From a virus: a stretch of DNA of 42,823 nt. Of this stretch, positions 29,009 to 36,421 are shown piece by piece (position 1 is the stretch's first letter; every line of letters starts with the position of its first letter). Location: IMG/VR virus record IMGVR_UViG_3300032241_000902, positions 1 through 42,823 of that record. One strand, 5' to 3'. Made by a program: the position numbers and the translations under genes. Below the pieces are notes generated by a model. It saw only the letters and a program-made list of their open reading frames with translations, was not told where the DNA came from and made no database searches.

Positions 29009-29016
29009 GATAAATA
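29009..29016 (+). promoter_or_regulatory. late promoter before the gp8-position gene
   Basis: GATAAATA, 7 of 8 matches to TATAAATA, sits 20 bases before the ATG at 29037, in the 55-base gap after the giant gene. The ribosome site is AGAGAG at about 29025-29030. It probably transcribes the small structural gene and the first two fibre genes, which follow with almost no gaps. Confidence 0.6.
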
Positions 29017-29036
29017 TTAGATAAAGAGAGATTAAC

Positions 29037-29648
29037 ATGCAGACTAACGACGCAACTGGAATTCACATAGAAGGTCATATTAAGATCTTTGATCCTGTTT
29101 CTAAAGAGATATACATTAATAAACGTAATGCGATTCATTACGAAAATATGAGTATTGCACTTGCTAGCTCGCTCGCCAATGTAACTACCGGCGGGTTTGT
29201 CTATCAAATGGATTTTGGCAACGGCGGCACAGCTATTGATCCTACTGGAATTATTACCTATTTGACTCCAAATACTAGCGGCACCAATGCTAGTTTATAT
29301 AATAAAACTTACAGTAAAATAGTTGATCCTACTAGCGGAACCAATACTGATCCTACTAGAAATTTTACAGAAATTAGACACGTTACTGGCACAAATTATA
29401 CTGATGTATTTGTTACCTGCTTGCTAGACTACGGTGAACCTAACGGCCAATCTGCATTTGATACAGTTAATGATACAAATAGTACATATACATTTGACGA
29501 GTTAGGATTACGATCATATAGTACAACTGGTGATAGTTTATTATTAACGCACGTAGTTTTCCATCCTGTACTAAAAAGTCTAAATCGTCTAGTACAGATA
29601 GATTATACTGTGCGTATTCAAAGCCTAACAGGCTTAGTTTCAGTATAA
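29037..29648 (+). CDS. small virion structural protein at the gp8 position
   Basis: A 203-residue beta-rich protein following the giant wedge gene, where T4 has gp8. I do not see convincing gp8 sequence features (T4 gp8 is 334 residues), so the name is withheld. Recognisable phrases are GIHIEGHIKIFDPVSKEIYI near the start, YQMDFGNGGTAID, FDELGLRSYSTTGD, and the closing LNRLVQIDYTVRIQSLTG. From memory, similar proteins of marine T4-like phages are annotated as structural. The C-terminal strand resembles ends of phage tail and baseplate proteins. A late promoter precedes it, and the first fibre gene starts 10 bases after its stop, so a role at the wedge-fibre interface is a reasonable guess. 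Confidence 0.65.
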   Translation: MQTNDATGIHIEGHIKIFDPVSKEIYINKRNAIHYENMSIALASSLANVTTGGFVYQMDFGNGGTAIDPTGIITYLTPNTSGTNASLYNKTYSKIVDPTSGTNTDPTRNFTEIRHVTGTNYTDVFVTCLLDYGEPNGQSAFDTVNDTNSTYTFDELGLRSYSTTGDSLLLTHVVFHPVLKSLNRLVQIDYTVRIQSLTGLVSV

Positions 29649-29658
29649 GGAGCAATAA

Positions 29659-31878
29659 ATGACATATCAAGTTCAATTTACTGATTCTACAAATCCTAAT
29701 AAACAGCCAATTCAAGTTGCAGACGGCACAGTTAACACTAGTGCTACCAGTCTTGGGTTTGCAGGAAGAGGATATCCAGGCTATGCTCCTATTATTGCAG
29801 ACGATTTGTTGCATTTATTAGAAAATTTTGCAGCACCAACAGCTCCGTCTAACCCAGTTCAAGGTCAATTATGGTATGATACTAGCGTTAATGTATTAAA
29901 AGTTTTTGATAGTACAAGTTGGTCAACTGCAGGAAATTTAAAAAAGAGTTCAAGTGCACCTGCAATAGCAAATAGTATTGCCGGAGATTTGTGGGCCAAT
30001 GTAGCAACAAATCAACTATATTTGTTTACCGGCGGGTCGTGGGTTCTTATTGGTCCACAATTTAGTACTGGCACTAATACCGGGCCTATAGTTGACTCTA
30101 TAATTGACACAAACAATATTACACACTATGTAATTGGAATGTATGCTAATACTAATTTAATTTCTATTATTAGCAAGGAAAAATTTATTCCAAAAATTCC
30201 AATTGCTGGATTTAATACAATTTATGAAGGTATCAATTTAAGTTCTATTAATTCTACATATAATGCAACTACTAATCCAACTCCTACTAGATTTTATGGA
30301 ACATCAACGTCGTCAGATGCATTATTAGTTAATAATATTGTTGTTAGTTCTAATAATTTTCTAAGAAGTGATATAATTAGTACTTCTGATAGTCAACTAA
30401 ACATTAGATCAGATCAGGGCATACAGCTTGGCTCAAATTTAGGGTTTGTAATCGATGTTGAAAACGGCAGTCCTACTTTAAAGTCCACCATCGGAGGAGT
30501 AAGTTTAAATGTAAAATTAACTAATTCTGAAGGCGCAACTAATACAGTATTGCATATTGATTCTAGTCAACGTGTAAGTATTAATGGAATTGCACCGCAA
30601 TCTGAATTAGATGTAGCTGGATTAATTACAGCTAGTTCTGGATTAAACATTACTGGTGCTAGAAATAGTACGTATACAAGAGCAACTCCTTTCACAACGG
30701 CTACTGGTAGTATTGTTACTCAAGGCGGTTTAAGCGTGGGGTTGGACAGTAATTTTGGAGGAAAAATTACTGTTTATGGCCAAGCAACTTTAAGCAATGT
30801 AGATTCTAGCGGTACTCCTACACCGGCATCTGTACTAGTTCCAGGATACACAACTAATTCAACAGAAGCAACAAATCTAAATTTACCAAATGTTTCAGTT
30901 CCACTATATGACATTGGAACCGCTACTAGACCTTTTAGAAATATATATGCTACAAACTTCTCTGGTAATTTTTCTGGAACTTTTACTGGAACATTAGAAG
31001 GTAGTACAAATGGTACAGCTGCAGGACTTGCTAGTCCTACAGTATTCAGTCTAGTCGGCGATGTTAGCAGTAACAATGTTAGTTTTAACGGACAAACAGA
31101 AACTGGCACCGCAATTTTCAATACACAAATTAATCAAAACTTTGTTTCTGCTAAACCTTTAGCAACTGATTCATTCGATACCGATGCGGTATTAATTTAT
31201 CGATCTGGAACTGGGTTAATGCAAATGACAAAATCTGTAATTTTGTCACATGTTCCTACAATACCTGTCGGAACTATCTTGCCATTTGCCGGAACTACAG
31301 TTCCGACAGGCTACTTACTATGCGATGGATCTGAAGTCTTAATTAGCGAATACTCAATATTATATTCAAAAATTTTGTTTACTTATAAAGCTCGTAATTT
31401 ATTAAAAGGGGCTGGAACATTTGCATTACCTGACTTAAGAGGCAGATTTCCACTTGGTGCTGATAACATGAATAATGGGAATACTGTTCCAAGTGCAGAT
31501 GGATCAGGTAATTTAATCAGCACAACTACTGATTTAAATGGAAATACAAGCTCTTCTGCTAAACGAGTAAACGAATCTACGGCTAGTGTTGTTGGATTAG
31601 GTAACACATTGGCTACAGGTACAGCTACACTAACGTCAAGTAATTTGCCTGATCATACTCACACACTTAATAACGGACATAGTCAATACTTTGCCGTGAA
31701 TACACCTAATGAAGCTCCAGATAGTACAGCTCAACCTAATAAAGGAACCACTGGAGGCTCCGGCACAGGTAGCGCAATTTTAAATACAGGCGGAGTAAAT
31801 GGTAGTTCAAACTCGCCTATCAATATTATGAATCCGTATCTTACTATCAATTATATAATTTTTACTGGTAATATTTAA
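29659..31878 (+). CDS. tail fibre protein with tail-collar tip domain (fibre paralogue A)
   Basis: A 739-residue fibre. Residues 1-135 form the N-terminal domain shared with the next two genes (paired blocks around LLHLLENFAAP, GQLWYDTSVNVLKVFD, GDLWANVATNQLYLF and SWVLIGPQ), probably the virion-attachment end. A shaft of Ser/Thr/Asn-rich beta sequence follows. From about residue 534 there is a phage tail-collar domain: IPVGTILPFAGTTVPTGYLL, CDGSEV, FALPDLRGRFPLG and, near 667, NLPDHTHTL, whose His-x-His resembles the metal-binding site of T4 gp12. It could be the short tail fibre or a receptor-binding distal part. Ribosome site is AAGGAG 7 bases before the start. A striking inverted repeat lies within the collar coding sequence. 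Confidence 0.85.
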   Translation: MTYQVQFTDSTNPNKQPIQVADGTVNTSATSLGFAGRGYPGYAPIIADDLLHLLENFAAPTAPSNPVQGQLWYDTSVNVLKVFDSTSWSTAGNLKKSSSAPAIANSIAGDLWANVATNQLYLFTGGSWVLIGPQFSTGTNTGPIVDSIIDTNNITHYVIGMYANTNLISIISKEKFIPKIPIAGFNTIYEGINLSSINSTYNATTNPTPTRFYGTSTSSDALLVNNIVVSSNNFLRSDIISTSDSQLNIRSDQGIQLGSNLGFVIDVENGSPTLKSTIGGVSLNVKLTNSEGATNTVLHIDSSQRVSINGIAPQSELDVAGLITASSGLNITGARNSTYTRATPFTTATGSIVTQGGLSVGLDSNFGGKITVYGQATLSNVDSSGTPTPASVLVPGYTTNSTEATNLNLPNVSVPLYDIGTATRPFRNIYATNFSGNFSGTFTGTLEGSTNGTAAGLASPTVFSLVGDVSSNNVSFNGQTETGTAIFNTQINQNFVSAKPLATDSFDTDAVLIYRSGTGLMQMTKSVILSHVPTIPVGTILPFAGTTVPTGYLLCDGSEVLISEYSILYSKILFTYKARNLLKGAGTFALPDLRGRFPLGADNMNNGNTVPSADGSGNLISTTTDLNGNTSSSAKRVNESTASVVGLGNTLATGTATLTSSNLPDHTHTLNNGHSQYFAVNTPNEAPDSTAQPNKGTTGGSGTGSAILNTGGVNGSSNSPINIMNPYLTINYIIFTGNI
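31264..31310 (+). repeat. 12-bp perfect inverted repeat inside the collar domain
   Basis: CCTGTCGGAACT (31264-31275) is the exact reverse complement of AGTTCCGACAGG (31299-31310), with a 23-base loop. The loop contains a second copy of GGAACT (31291-31296) that could pair instead with the right arm as GGAAC-TACA-GTTCC. RNA from this point could therefore adopt two exclusive hairpins. Confidence 0.75.
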
Positions 31879-31879
31879 C

Positions 31880-33814
31880 ATGAGCTATACTATAACACAT
31901 ACCGATGGAACAACATTAACAGTTATACCAGATGGTCAAATTAATCAAACAGTAACTGACCTAACACTGATAGGAAAAAATGCTACAAATTACGGCGGGT
32001 TTTTTAACGATAATTTTATAAGACTTTTAGAAAATTTTGCCAGTACAAGTGAACCAAATAATCCAATTGAGGGACAATTGTGGTATGATACAACAGAAAG
32101 TCGTTTAAAAATATACAGTAAAATTAATGGATTTACAGGAACAAGCGGAACAATAGTTTCACCTACACCGCCTAGCAATATTACTCAAGGCGATATTTGG
32201 ATTGATAATACAAATGGTCAGCTATATTTCAACGATGGCCTATCTACAAAATTAGCCGGACCATTGTTTACTAACAGTCAAGGAACTAGCGGGTTTAATA
32301 TAGAAACAGTAACAGATATTAACGGGCAAAGTCATACTATTGCTGTGCTTTATGTTGCTGGAACAATACTAGGAATTTTTAGTAAAGATACATTTATACC
32401 TTCTGCGCCAATATCGGGATTTACTAATACAGCTCAATTTACAGGCTACCAAACAAATAATATTTTAACAGTTGTAAAAATTAATTCAGGTAGCATGAGT
32501 GTTAATCAAACTATTACAGGTACTAGTATTTTATCAAATACACAAATTACTAGTCAATTAACTGGTGATACTGGTAGTACAGGTACTTATACAGTTAGTA
32601 CAAGTGCAAATATTGGGTTGGCAGGTAGTCCAGTTACACTGACTGCGGTAAGCGATGTTATTAAGATTGGATTTAATACAAGCTCATATCCTGGTGTAAT
32701 TTTTAATGCAATTGCATCCGAAGCAAACGCATTATTAGCTGCCGATGGAAGTTTAAAAACAGCAGAAAGTTTTTTAACTGTTGACGGAAACAGCACAACA
32801 AATGGTTCGATAACAATACAAAACCCTAGTCCCTTAACACTTGGTGTAAATTCCAATGTTACCTTAACATTTAATACATTTACTAATACATTTCAGTTGC
32901 AATCAAATGTTATTAATCAAAATTTTGACATCAATTTGCAAACAGCAGGTAGTTTACAAACAGCTATGCATTTTGATACTCAACATCAACGTGTGGGAAT
33001 TTATAATGTGAATCCTCAGGCTATGTTAGATGTTGCAGGTGATGTAATTATTGAAGGAAACTTAACAGTCAACGGTACAACTGAAATAATTAGTAGCACT
33101 ACGGTAACTATAGCAGATAAAAATATTGTATTAGGGCAGACTCAAACGCCAACAGATACTACAGCTAGCGGAGGCGGCATCACAGTTGCTGGGCTTACTA
33201 GTAAAACTATTACATGGGCTGGCACAGCAACCAGTAGCAGTGCATCATCTAATGCAGGTTATTGGAATTTTAGTGATTTTATCAATGTTGGATCATCCGG
33301 TACTAGCGCAGGCTATTATCTTAATGGACAACCGGCTGTTACTGTGAATACAAATAATACACAGTTTAGCCTAGGATCTAATATAACTAGTTCTTCTTTG
33401 ACTAGTGTTGGTACATTAACAAATCTTCAAGTTAGCAATTTGTATATTAATGGCAGCACAATTAGCTATGTAAACGGTTCTCAATCAAACGGTACAGTAT
33501 ACCTAGTGCCAAAAGGAAATGGCACTGTTGATGTTAGTGGTGCAAGAATTAGTAATTTACAAGCACCACTTTCTAGTTTAGATGCAGCCAATCAACAGTA
33601 TGTAGTCACCCAAGTTACAACAGCACCCTTGGGTATCGGTTTAATAACCACTGGTTATAATAATACTACAATTGGAACATCGCTATTGACCAAAATTTTC
33701 CCTCCTAGCGAACACGGCAATTTAACAATTTGTAGGGTTCAATGCTCCGATAGCACACTAAAAGAATACATGTTAATAGGCGGAACTTGGAGTTGGCAAT
33801 TTGATATTGTCTAA
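31880..33814 (+). CDS. tail fibre protein (fibre paralogue B)
   Basis: A 644-residue fibre starting 1 base after the stop of paralogue A. The N-terminal 135 residues repeat the shared attachment domain (TLIGKNATNYGG; RLLENFASTSEPNNPIEGQL; GDIWIDNTNGQLYF). Residues about 188-258 carry an inserted module (SGSMSVNQTITGTSILSNT; GDTGSTGTYTVST) of a type scattered through phage structural proteins and related to segments of the giant protein. Near residue 391 lies EGNLTVNGTTEIISSTTVTI with IADKNIVLGQ, a block common in long tail fibres of T4-like phages. The C-terminus (DAANQQYVVTQVTTAPLGIG and a compact end) differs from A and C, so the tip is probably distinct. Confidence 0.8.
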   Translation: MSYTITHTDGTTLTVIPDGQINQTVTDLTLIGKNATNYGGFFNDNFIRLLENFASTSEPNNPIEGQLWYDTTESRLKIYSKINGFTGTSGTIVSPTPPSNITQGDIWIDNTNGQLYFNDGLSTKLAGPLFTNSQGTSGFNIETVTDINGQSHTIAVLYVAGTILGIFSKDTFIPSAPISGFTNTAQFTGYQTNNILTVVKINSGSMSVNQTITGTSILSNTQITSQLTGDTGSTGTYTVSTSANIGLAGSPVTLTAVSDVIKIGFNTSSYPGVIFNAIASEANALLAADGSLKTAESFLTVDGNSTTNGSITIQNPSPLTLGVNSNVTLTFNTFTNTFQLQSNVINQNFDINLQTAGSLQTAMHFDTQHQRVGIYNVNPQAMLDVAGDVIIEGNLTVNGTTEIISSTTVTIADKNIVLGQTQTPTDTTASGGGITVAGLTSKTITWAGTATSSSASSNAGYWNFSDFINVGSSGTSAGYYLNGQPAVTVNTNNTQFSLGSNITSSSLTSVGTLTNLQVSNLYINGSTISYVNGSQSNGTVYLVPKGNGTVDVSGARISNLQAPLSSLDAANQQYVVTQVTTAPLGIGLITTGYNNTTIGTSLLTKIFPPSEHGNLTICRVQCSDSTLKEYMLIGGTWSWQFDIV

Positions 33815-33833
33815 AAATTAAAAGCTAAAACGG

Positions 33834-33841
33834 TATAAATA
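33834..33841 (+). promoter_or_regulatory. late promoter, perfect TATAAATA, before fibre paralogue C
   Basis: TATAAATA is an exact T4 late consensus, 22 bases before the ATG at 33864. The ribosome site AAGGAACGAG is at about 33850-33859. The 49-base intergenic gap holds nothing else that I recognise. The 12-base upstream element is absent here. Confidence 0.75.
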
Positions 33842-33863
33842 CTAGGAATAAGGAACGAGCGAG

Positions 33864-35381
33864 ATGTCATACACGATTAAGCATTATAATGGTACTTTAC
33901 TAACTACAGTTGCAGATGGAACCATTGATACAAGCACCGATCTTACCCTAATTGGTAAAAATTATGCCGGATATGGCCAGTCACAAAATGATAATTTTGT
34001 CTGGTTATTAGAAAACTTTGCTAATACTACACAGCCACCCAACCCGCTAGCAGGTCAAGTATGGTTTGATAGTGCAAATTTAAAGCTGAAATTTTATGAC
34101 GGAAGTCAGTTTAGAACAGCAGGCGGTACAGAAGTTAGCGGAACTCAGCCTGCAGGGTTGACCACAGGCGATTTATGGTTTGATACACAAAGTGATCAAC
34201 TTTTTGTCTATAATGGTTCTACATATACACTAATTGGTCCCCAAGGTATTGCCGGTGCGCAACCGACTGAAATGCAAAGTATTCAAGTTAAAGATCTTGA
34301 AAACGGTGCAACGCATGATATTATCCAAGCCATTGTTAATGGTCAAGTGGCATTTATTATTAGCCCTGATACTTTACCATTTACCTTGGATCCTTCTATC
34401 AACGCTATTACAGGCTTTGATAAAATACATCAAGGTATTACACTAGCATATACTCAAAATTCAGATAACGGCGTAACAAACAGCAGCTCTGCTTATAGAT
34501 TCTGGGGAACAGCTACCAATGCAGATAGACTAAACGGTCTTGATGCAAGTAATTATTTGACATCTTCAAACCCTAAATTTAGTGCTTCGGTGAGTTTTTC
34601 AGATTTAGGGTATACAGTTGGCGGCTCAGGCGGCACTTATACTAATAAATTACAAGTAAGTATTACTAATAACGGACTTACGCCAACATTCCAAGCTGTT
34701 GCAAACGATACTATTTTATTCCAAACAACTAGTAGTGGTACAACATATCCGTTAACAATTAAAGGTAGCGATTTATTACCAGGCGGCTCATTGCCGGCAA
34801 ACGGATTTACTAGTACTAATGTAAACAATATCGGTAGTAGTGCAGCAGTATGGGCCAATGTTTATGCTACAAATTTTATTGGTACAGCTACTAATGCTAA
34901 TTATCTATCATTGGGTGGTACTTTTGTGCAAGCAACAACAGCCAGTTCAGCAAACACTATTGTAGGCAGAGACAGCAATCAAGACATCTTTGCAAATATT
35001 ATCCATGGTACCGCTACTACAGCTAACTACGCAGATTTGGCCGAAAAATATCTTGCAGATGATACATATGAAACTGGCACAGTTGTTAGTGTAGGTGGCG
35101 AAGCTGAAATTACAGCCAGTAGCAAGGGAGAGTTAGCTATTGGTGTTATCAGCGAACACCCTGCATTTAGAATGAATCAGACCTTAGTAGGCGGTGTCTA
35201 TGTTGCACTAAAAGGCCGTGTTCCTGTTAAAGTGATTGGCCCTATTACAAAAGGACAACGTTTATCTGCTGCTGATAACGGTTATGCAGAAATGGCTTCT
35301 GATAATACGTTGGTGTTTGCTATAGCATTAGAAACAAATTTAACAGATTCAGTAAAAATTGTCGAGTGTGTCATACTTTAA
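33864..35381 (+). CDS. tail fibre protein with self-processing-like C-terminus (fibre paralogue C)
   Basis: A 505-residue fibre. The N-terminal 135 residues are the third copy of the shared attachment domain (TLIGKNYAGYGQ; WLLENFANTTQPPNPLAGQV; GDLWFDTQSDQLFVYNG). A short shaft includes WGTATNADRLNGLDASNYL and GSSAAVWANVYATNFIGTAT. Residues 388-505 begin YADLAEKYLADDTYETGTVV and continue through AIGVISEHPAF, LKGRVPVKVIGPITKGQRL. This C-terminal block is frequent in phage fibres and resembles the intramolecular chaperone/peptidase G2-type ends that trimerise the fibre and may be cleaved off; cleavage is not shown by the sequence. It has its own perfect late promoter. Confidence 0.8.
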   Translation: MSYTIKHYNGTLLTTVADGTIDTSTDLTLIGKNYAGYGQSQNDNFVWLLENFANTTQPPNPLAGQVWFDSANLKLKFYDGSQFRTAGGTEVSGTQPAGLTTGDLWFDTQSDQLFVYNGSTYTLIGPQGIAGAQPTEMQSIQVKDLENGATHDIIQAIVNGQVAFIISPDTLPFTLDPSINAITGFDKIHQGITLAYTQNSDNGVTNSSSAYRFWGTATNADRLNGLDASNYLTSSNPKFSASVSFSDLGYTVGGSGGTYTNKLQVSITNNGLTPTFQAVANDTILFQTTSSGTTYPLTIKGSDLLPGGSLPANGFTSTNVNNIGSSAAVWANVYATNFIGTATNANYLSLGGTFVQATTASSANTIVGRDSNQDIFANIIHGTATTANYADLAEKYLADDTYETGTVVSVGGEAEITASSKGELAIGVISEHPAFRMNQTLVGGVYVALKGRVPVKVIGPITKGQRLSAADNGYAEMASDNTLVFAIALETNLTDSVKIVECVIL

Positions 35382-35389
35382 AATAAATA
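35382..35389 (+). promoter_or_regulatory. late promoter before appendage protein 1
   Basis: AATAAATA begins immediately at the fibre C stop codon and lies 22 bases before the ATG at 35412. It matches TATAAATA at 7 of 8. The surrounding 30 bases are almost all A and T. Confidence 0.55.
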
Positions 35390-35411
35390 GTTTTTAAAAT
35401 AAAAGTTAAAA

Positions 35412-36383
35412 ATGGCAACATCTCCGTCAGTCGGATCTAAAATCCTTGCTAGTGATTATAATACACTACAATCTAAGGTCGCGGCTGTAATGGGGGCAGG
35501 ATCCAGTAATTATGGATATGGGCAAACAAGCCCAAGATATGTTAGTAGTCAAATTACGGGCACTCCTACAATTACAGTAACTCAATGGCAAAATTTGCGT
35601 AATGATTTAATTAACGCATATACACACCAGGGGAATATTGGTAATTTAACAATTCCACCAGTACCTACTACAACAGCAAAAGTTACATCAGCAGATTATG
35701 CATTATATTCTGCCCTAGCAACATCGATTTACAATAATGTAAATATTACACCTCCATCGAGCCAAGCAAGTCTTACTTCTTTTACTGCAGGGCAACGTAC
35801 TACAGCATGGAATGGAACAGTATACCACGTAGTAACTTTAAATTTTACAACAGCTAATGCAGCTAGATATTACTTTAATGCAGGCGGAAATTTTCAATTT
35901 ACTGCTAGTTTAATTAATTATCCTGGGTATCCAGGGTATGGTTCAGCAGATGCTAGCTATGCTAAAGATAGCGATTGGAATATGCTATTGTCTAATATGG
36001 GTACCATTACATTTAACTACAATAGCACCGCTTGTTCGGGTTCATATACTAGCATATTGAATAATGTTGGATATTATCAATTAACTACAACTCCTCAAAC
36101 CATTTTTCAAAAAAAAACATCTAGCCCATATTATACAAATAATCAATACGATATTTTAGCAAGTGTAAACGCTACCGGATCAATTGTTACATTTAGTATT
36201 CAATTTGCTGATATAGCATCTATTACTGGCATACAAGGGCTTGCTGATGGTAGCATTGACGAAAATGTAGAAGGAACATTAACTAGTCAAGTTCAAGCAT
36301 ATTATGCCACTTCTAGTCCGGGTGTAGGGGTTCAAGTTAGTTTACCTACTTATAGTGCTACAATGACAGGTGGTACAGCTTAA
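35412..36383 (+). CDS. virion appendage protein, short paralogue
   Basis: A 323-residue protein that is homologous along its whole length to residues 1-310 of the next gene. Shared stretches include NPSVGSKIFASDYNALQSKV in the longer copy (SPSVGSKILASDYNTLQSKV here), VTQWQNLRNDLINAY, RYYFNAGGNFQFTASL, and the identical QKKTSSPYYTNNQYDI. The family is recurrent among tail-end genes of T4-like marine phages as I remember it, but its function is not known to me; the position after the fibres suggests a tail-fibre or baseplate attachment. There is no signal peptide, membrane segment or collar domain. It has its own late promoter. Confidence 0.7.
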   Translation: MATSPSVGSKILASDYNTLQSKVAAVMGAGSSNYGYGQTSPRYVSSQITGTPTITVTQWQNLRNDLINAYTHQGNIGNLTIPPVPTTTAKVTSADYALYSALATSIYNNVNITPPSSQASLTSFTAGQRTTAWNGTVYHVVTLNFTTANAARYYFNAGGNFQFTASLINYPGYPGYGSADASYAKDSDWNMLLSNMGTITFNYNSTACSGSYTSILNNVGYYQLTTTPQTIFQKKTSSPYYTNNQYDILASVNATGSIVTFSIQFADIASITGIQGLADGSIDENVEGTLTSQVQAYYATSSPGVGVQVSLPTYSATMTGGTA

Positions 36384-36390
36384 CTTTGTT

Positions 36391-36398
36391 AATAAATA
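36391..36398 (+). promoter_or_regulatory. late promoter before the Ig-array appendage protein
   Basis: AATAAATA lies 23 bases before the ATG at 36422, with AAAGGTAG ribosome sequence at about 36411-36418. A TATAAT hexamer (36404-36409) follows it, but its -35 partner is poor, so I favour the late promoter. Confidence 0.55.
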
Positions 36399-36421
36399 TA
36401 CTGTATAATAAAAGGTAGAAA

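Noticed and set aside
29467-29814. Minus-strand open frame across the end of the gp8-position gene and the start of fibre A
   Set aside because: It spans the junction of two well-supported plus-strand genes, is Cys/Ile/Leu-rich with no motif, and has no promoter or ribosome site.
31264-31310. Inverted repeat as the edge of an invertible fibre-tip segment
   Set aside because: The loop is only 23 bases, no recombinase gene is visible, and no alternative tip lies nearby in reverse orientation.
36380-36409. Possible sigma70 promoter (TTAACT-N18-TATAAT) before the Ig-array gene
   Set aside because: The -10 is perfect but the -35 matches only 4 of 6 in AT-rich DNA, and a late element with standard spacing lies at the same place.
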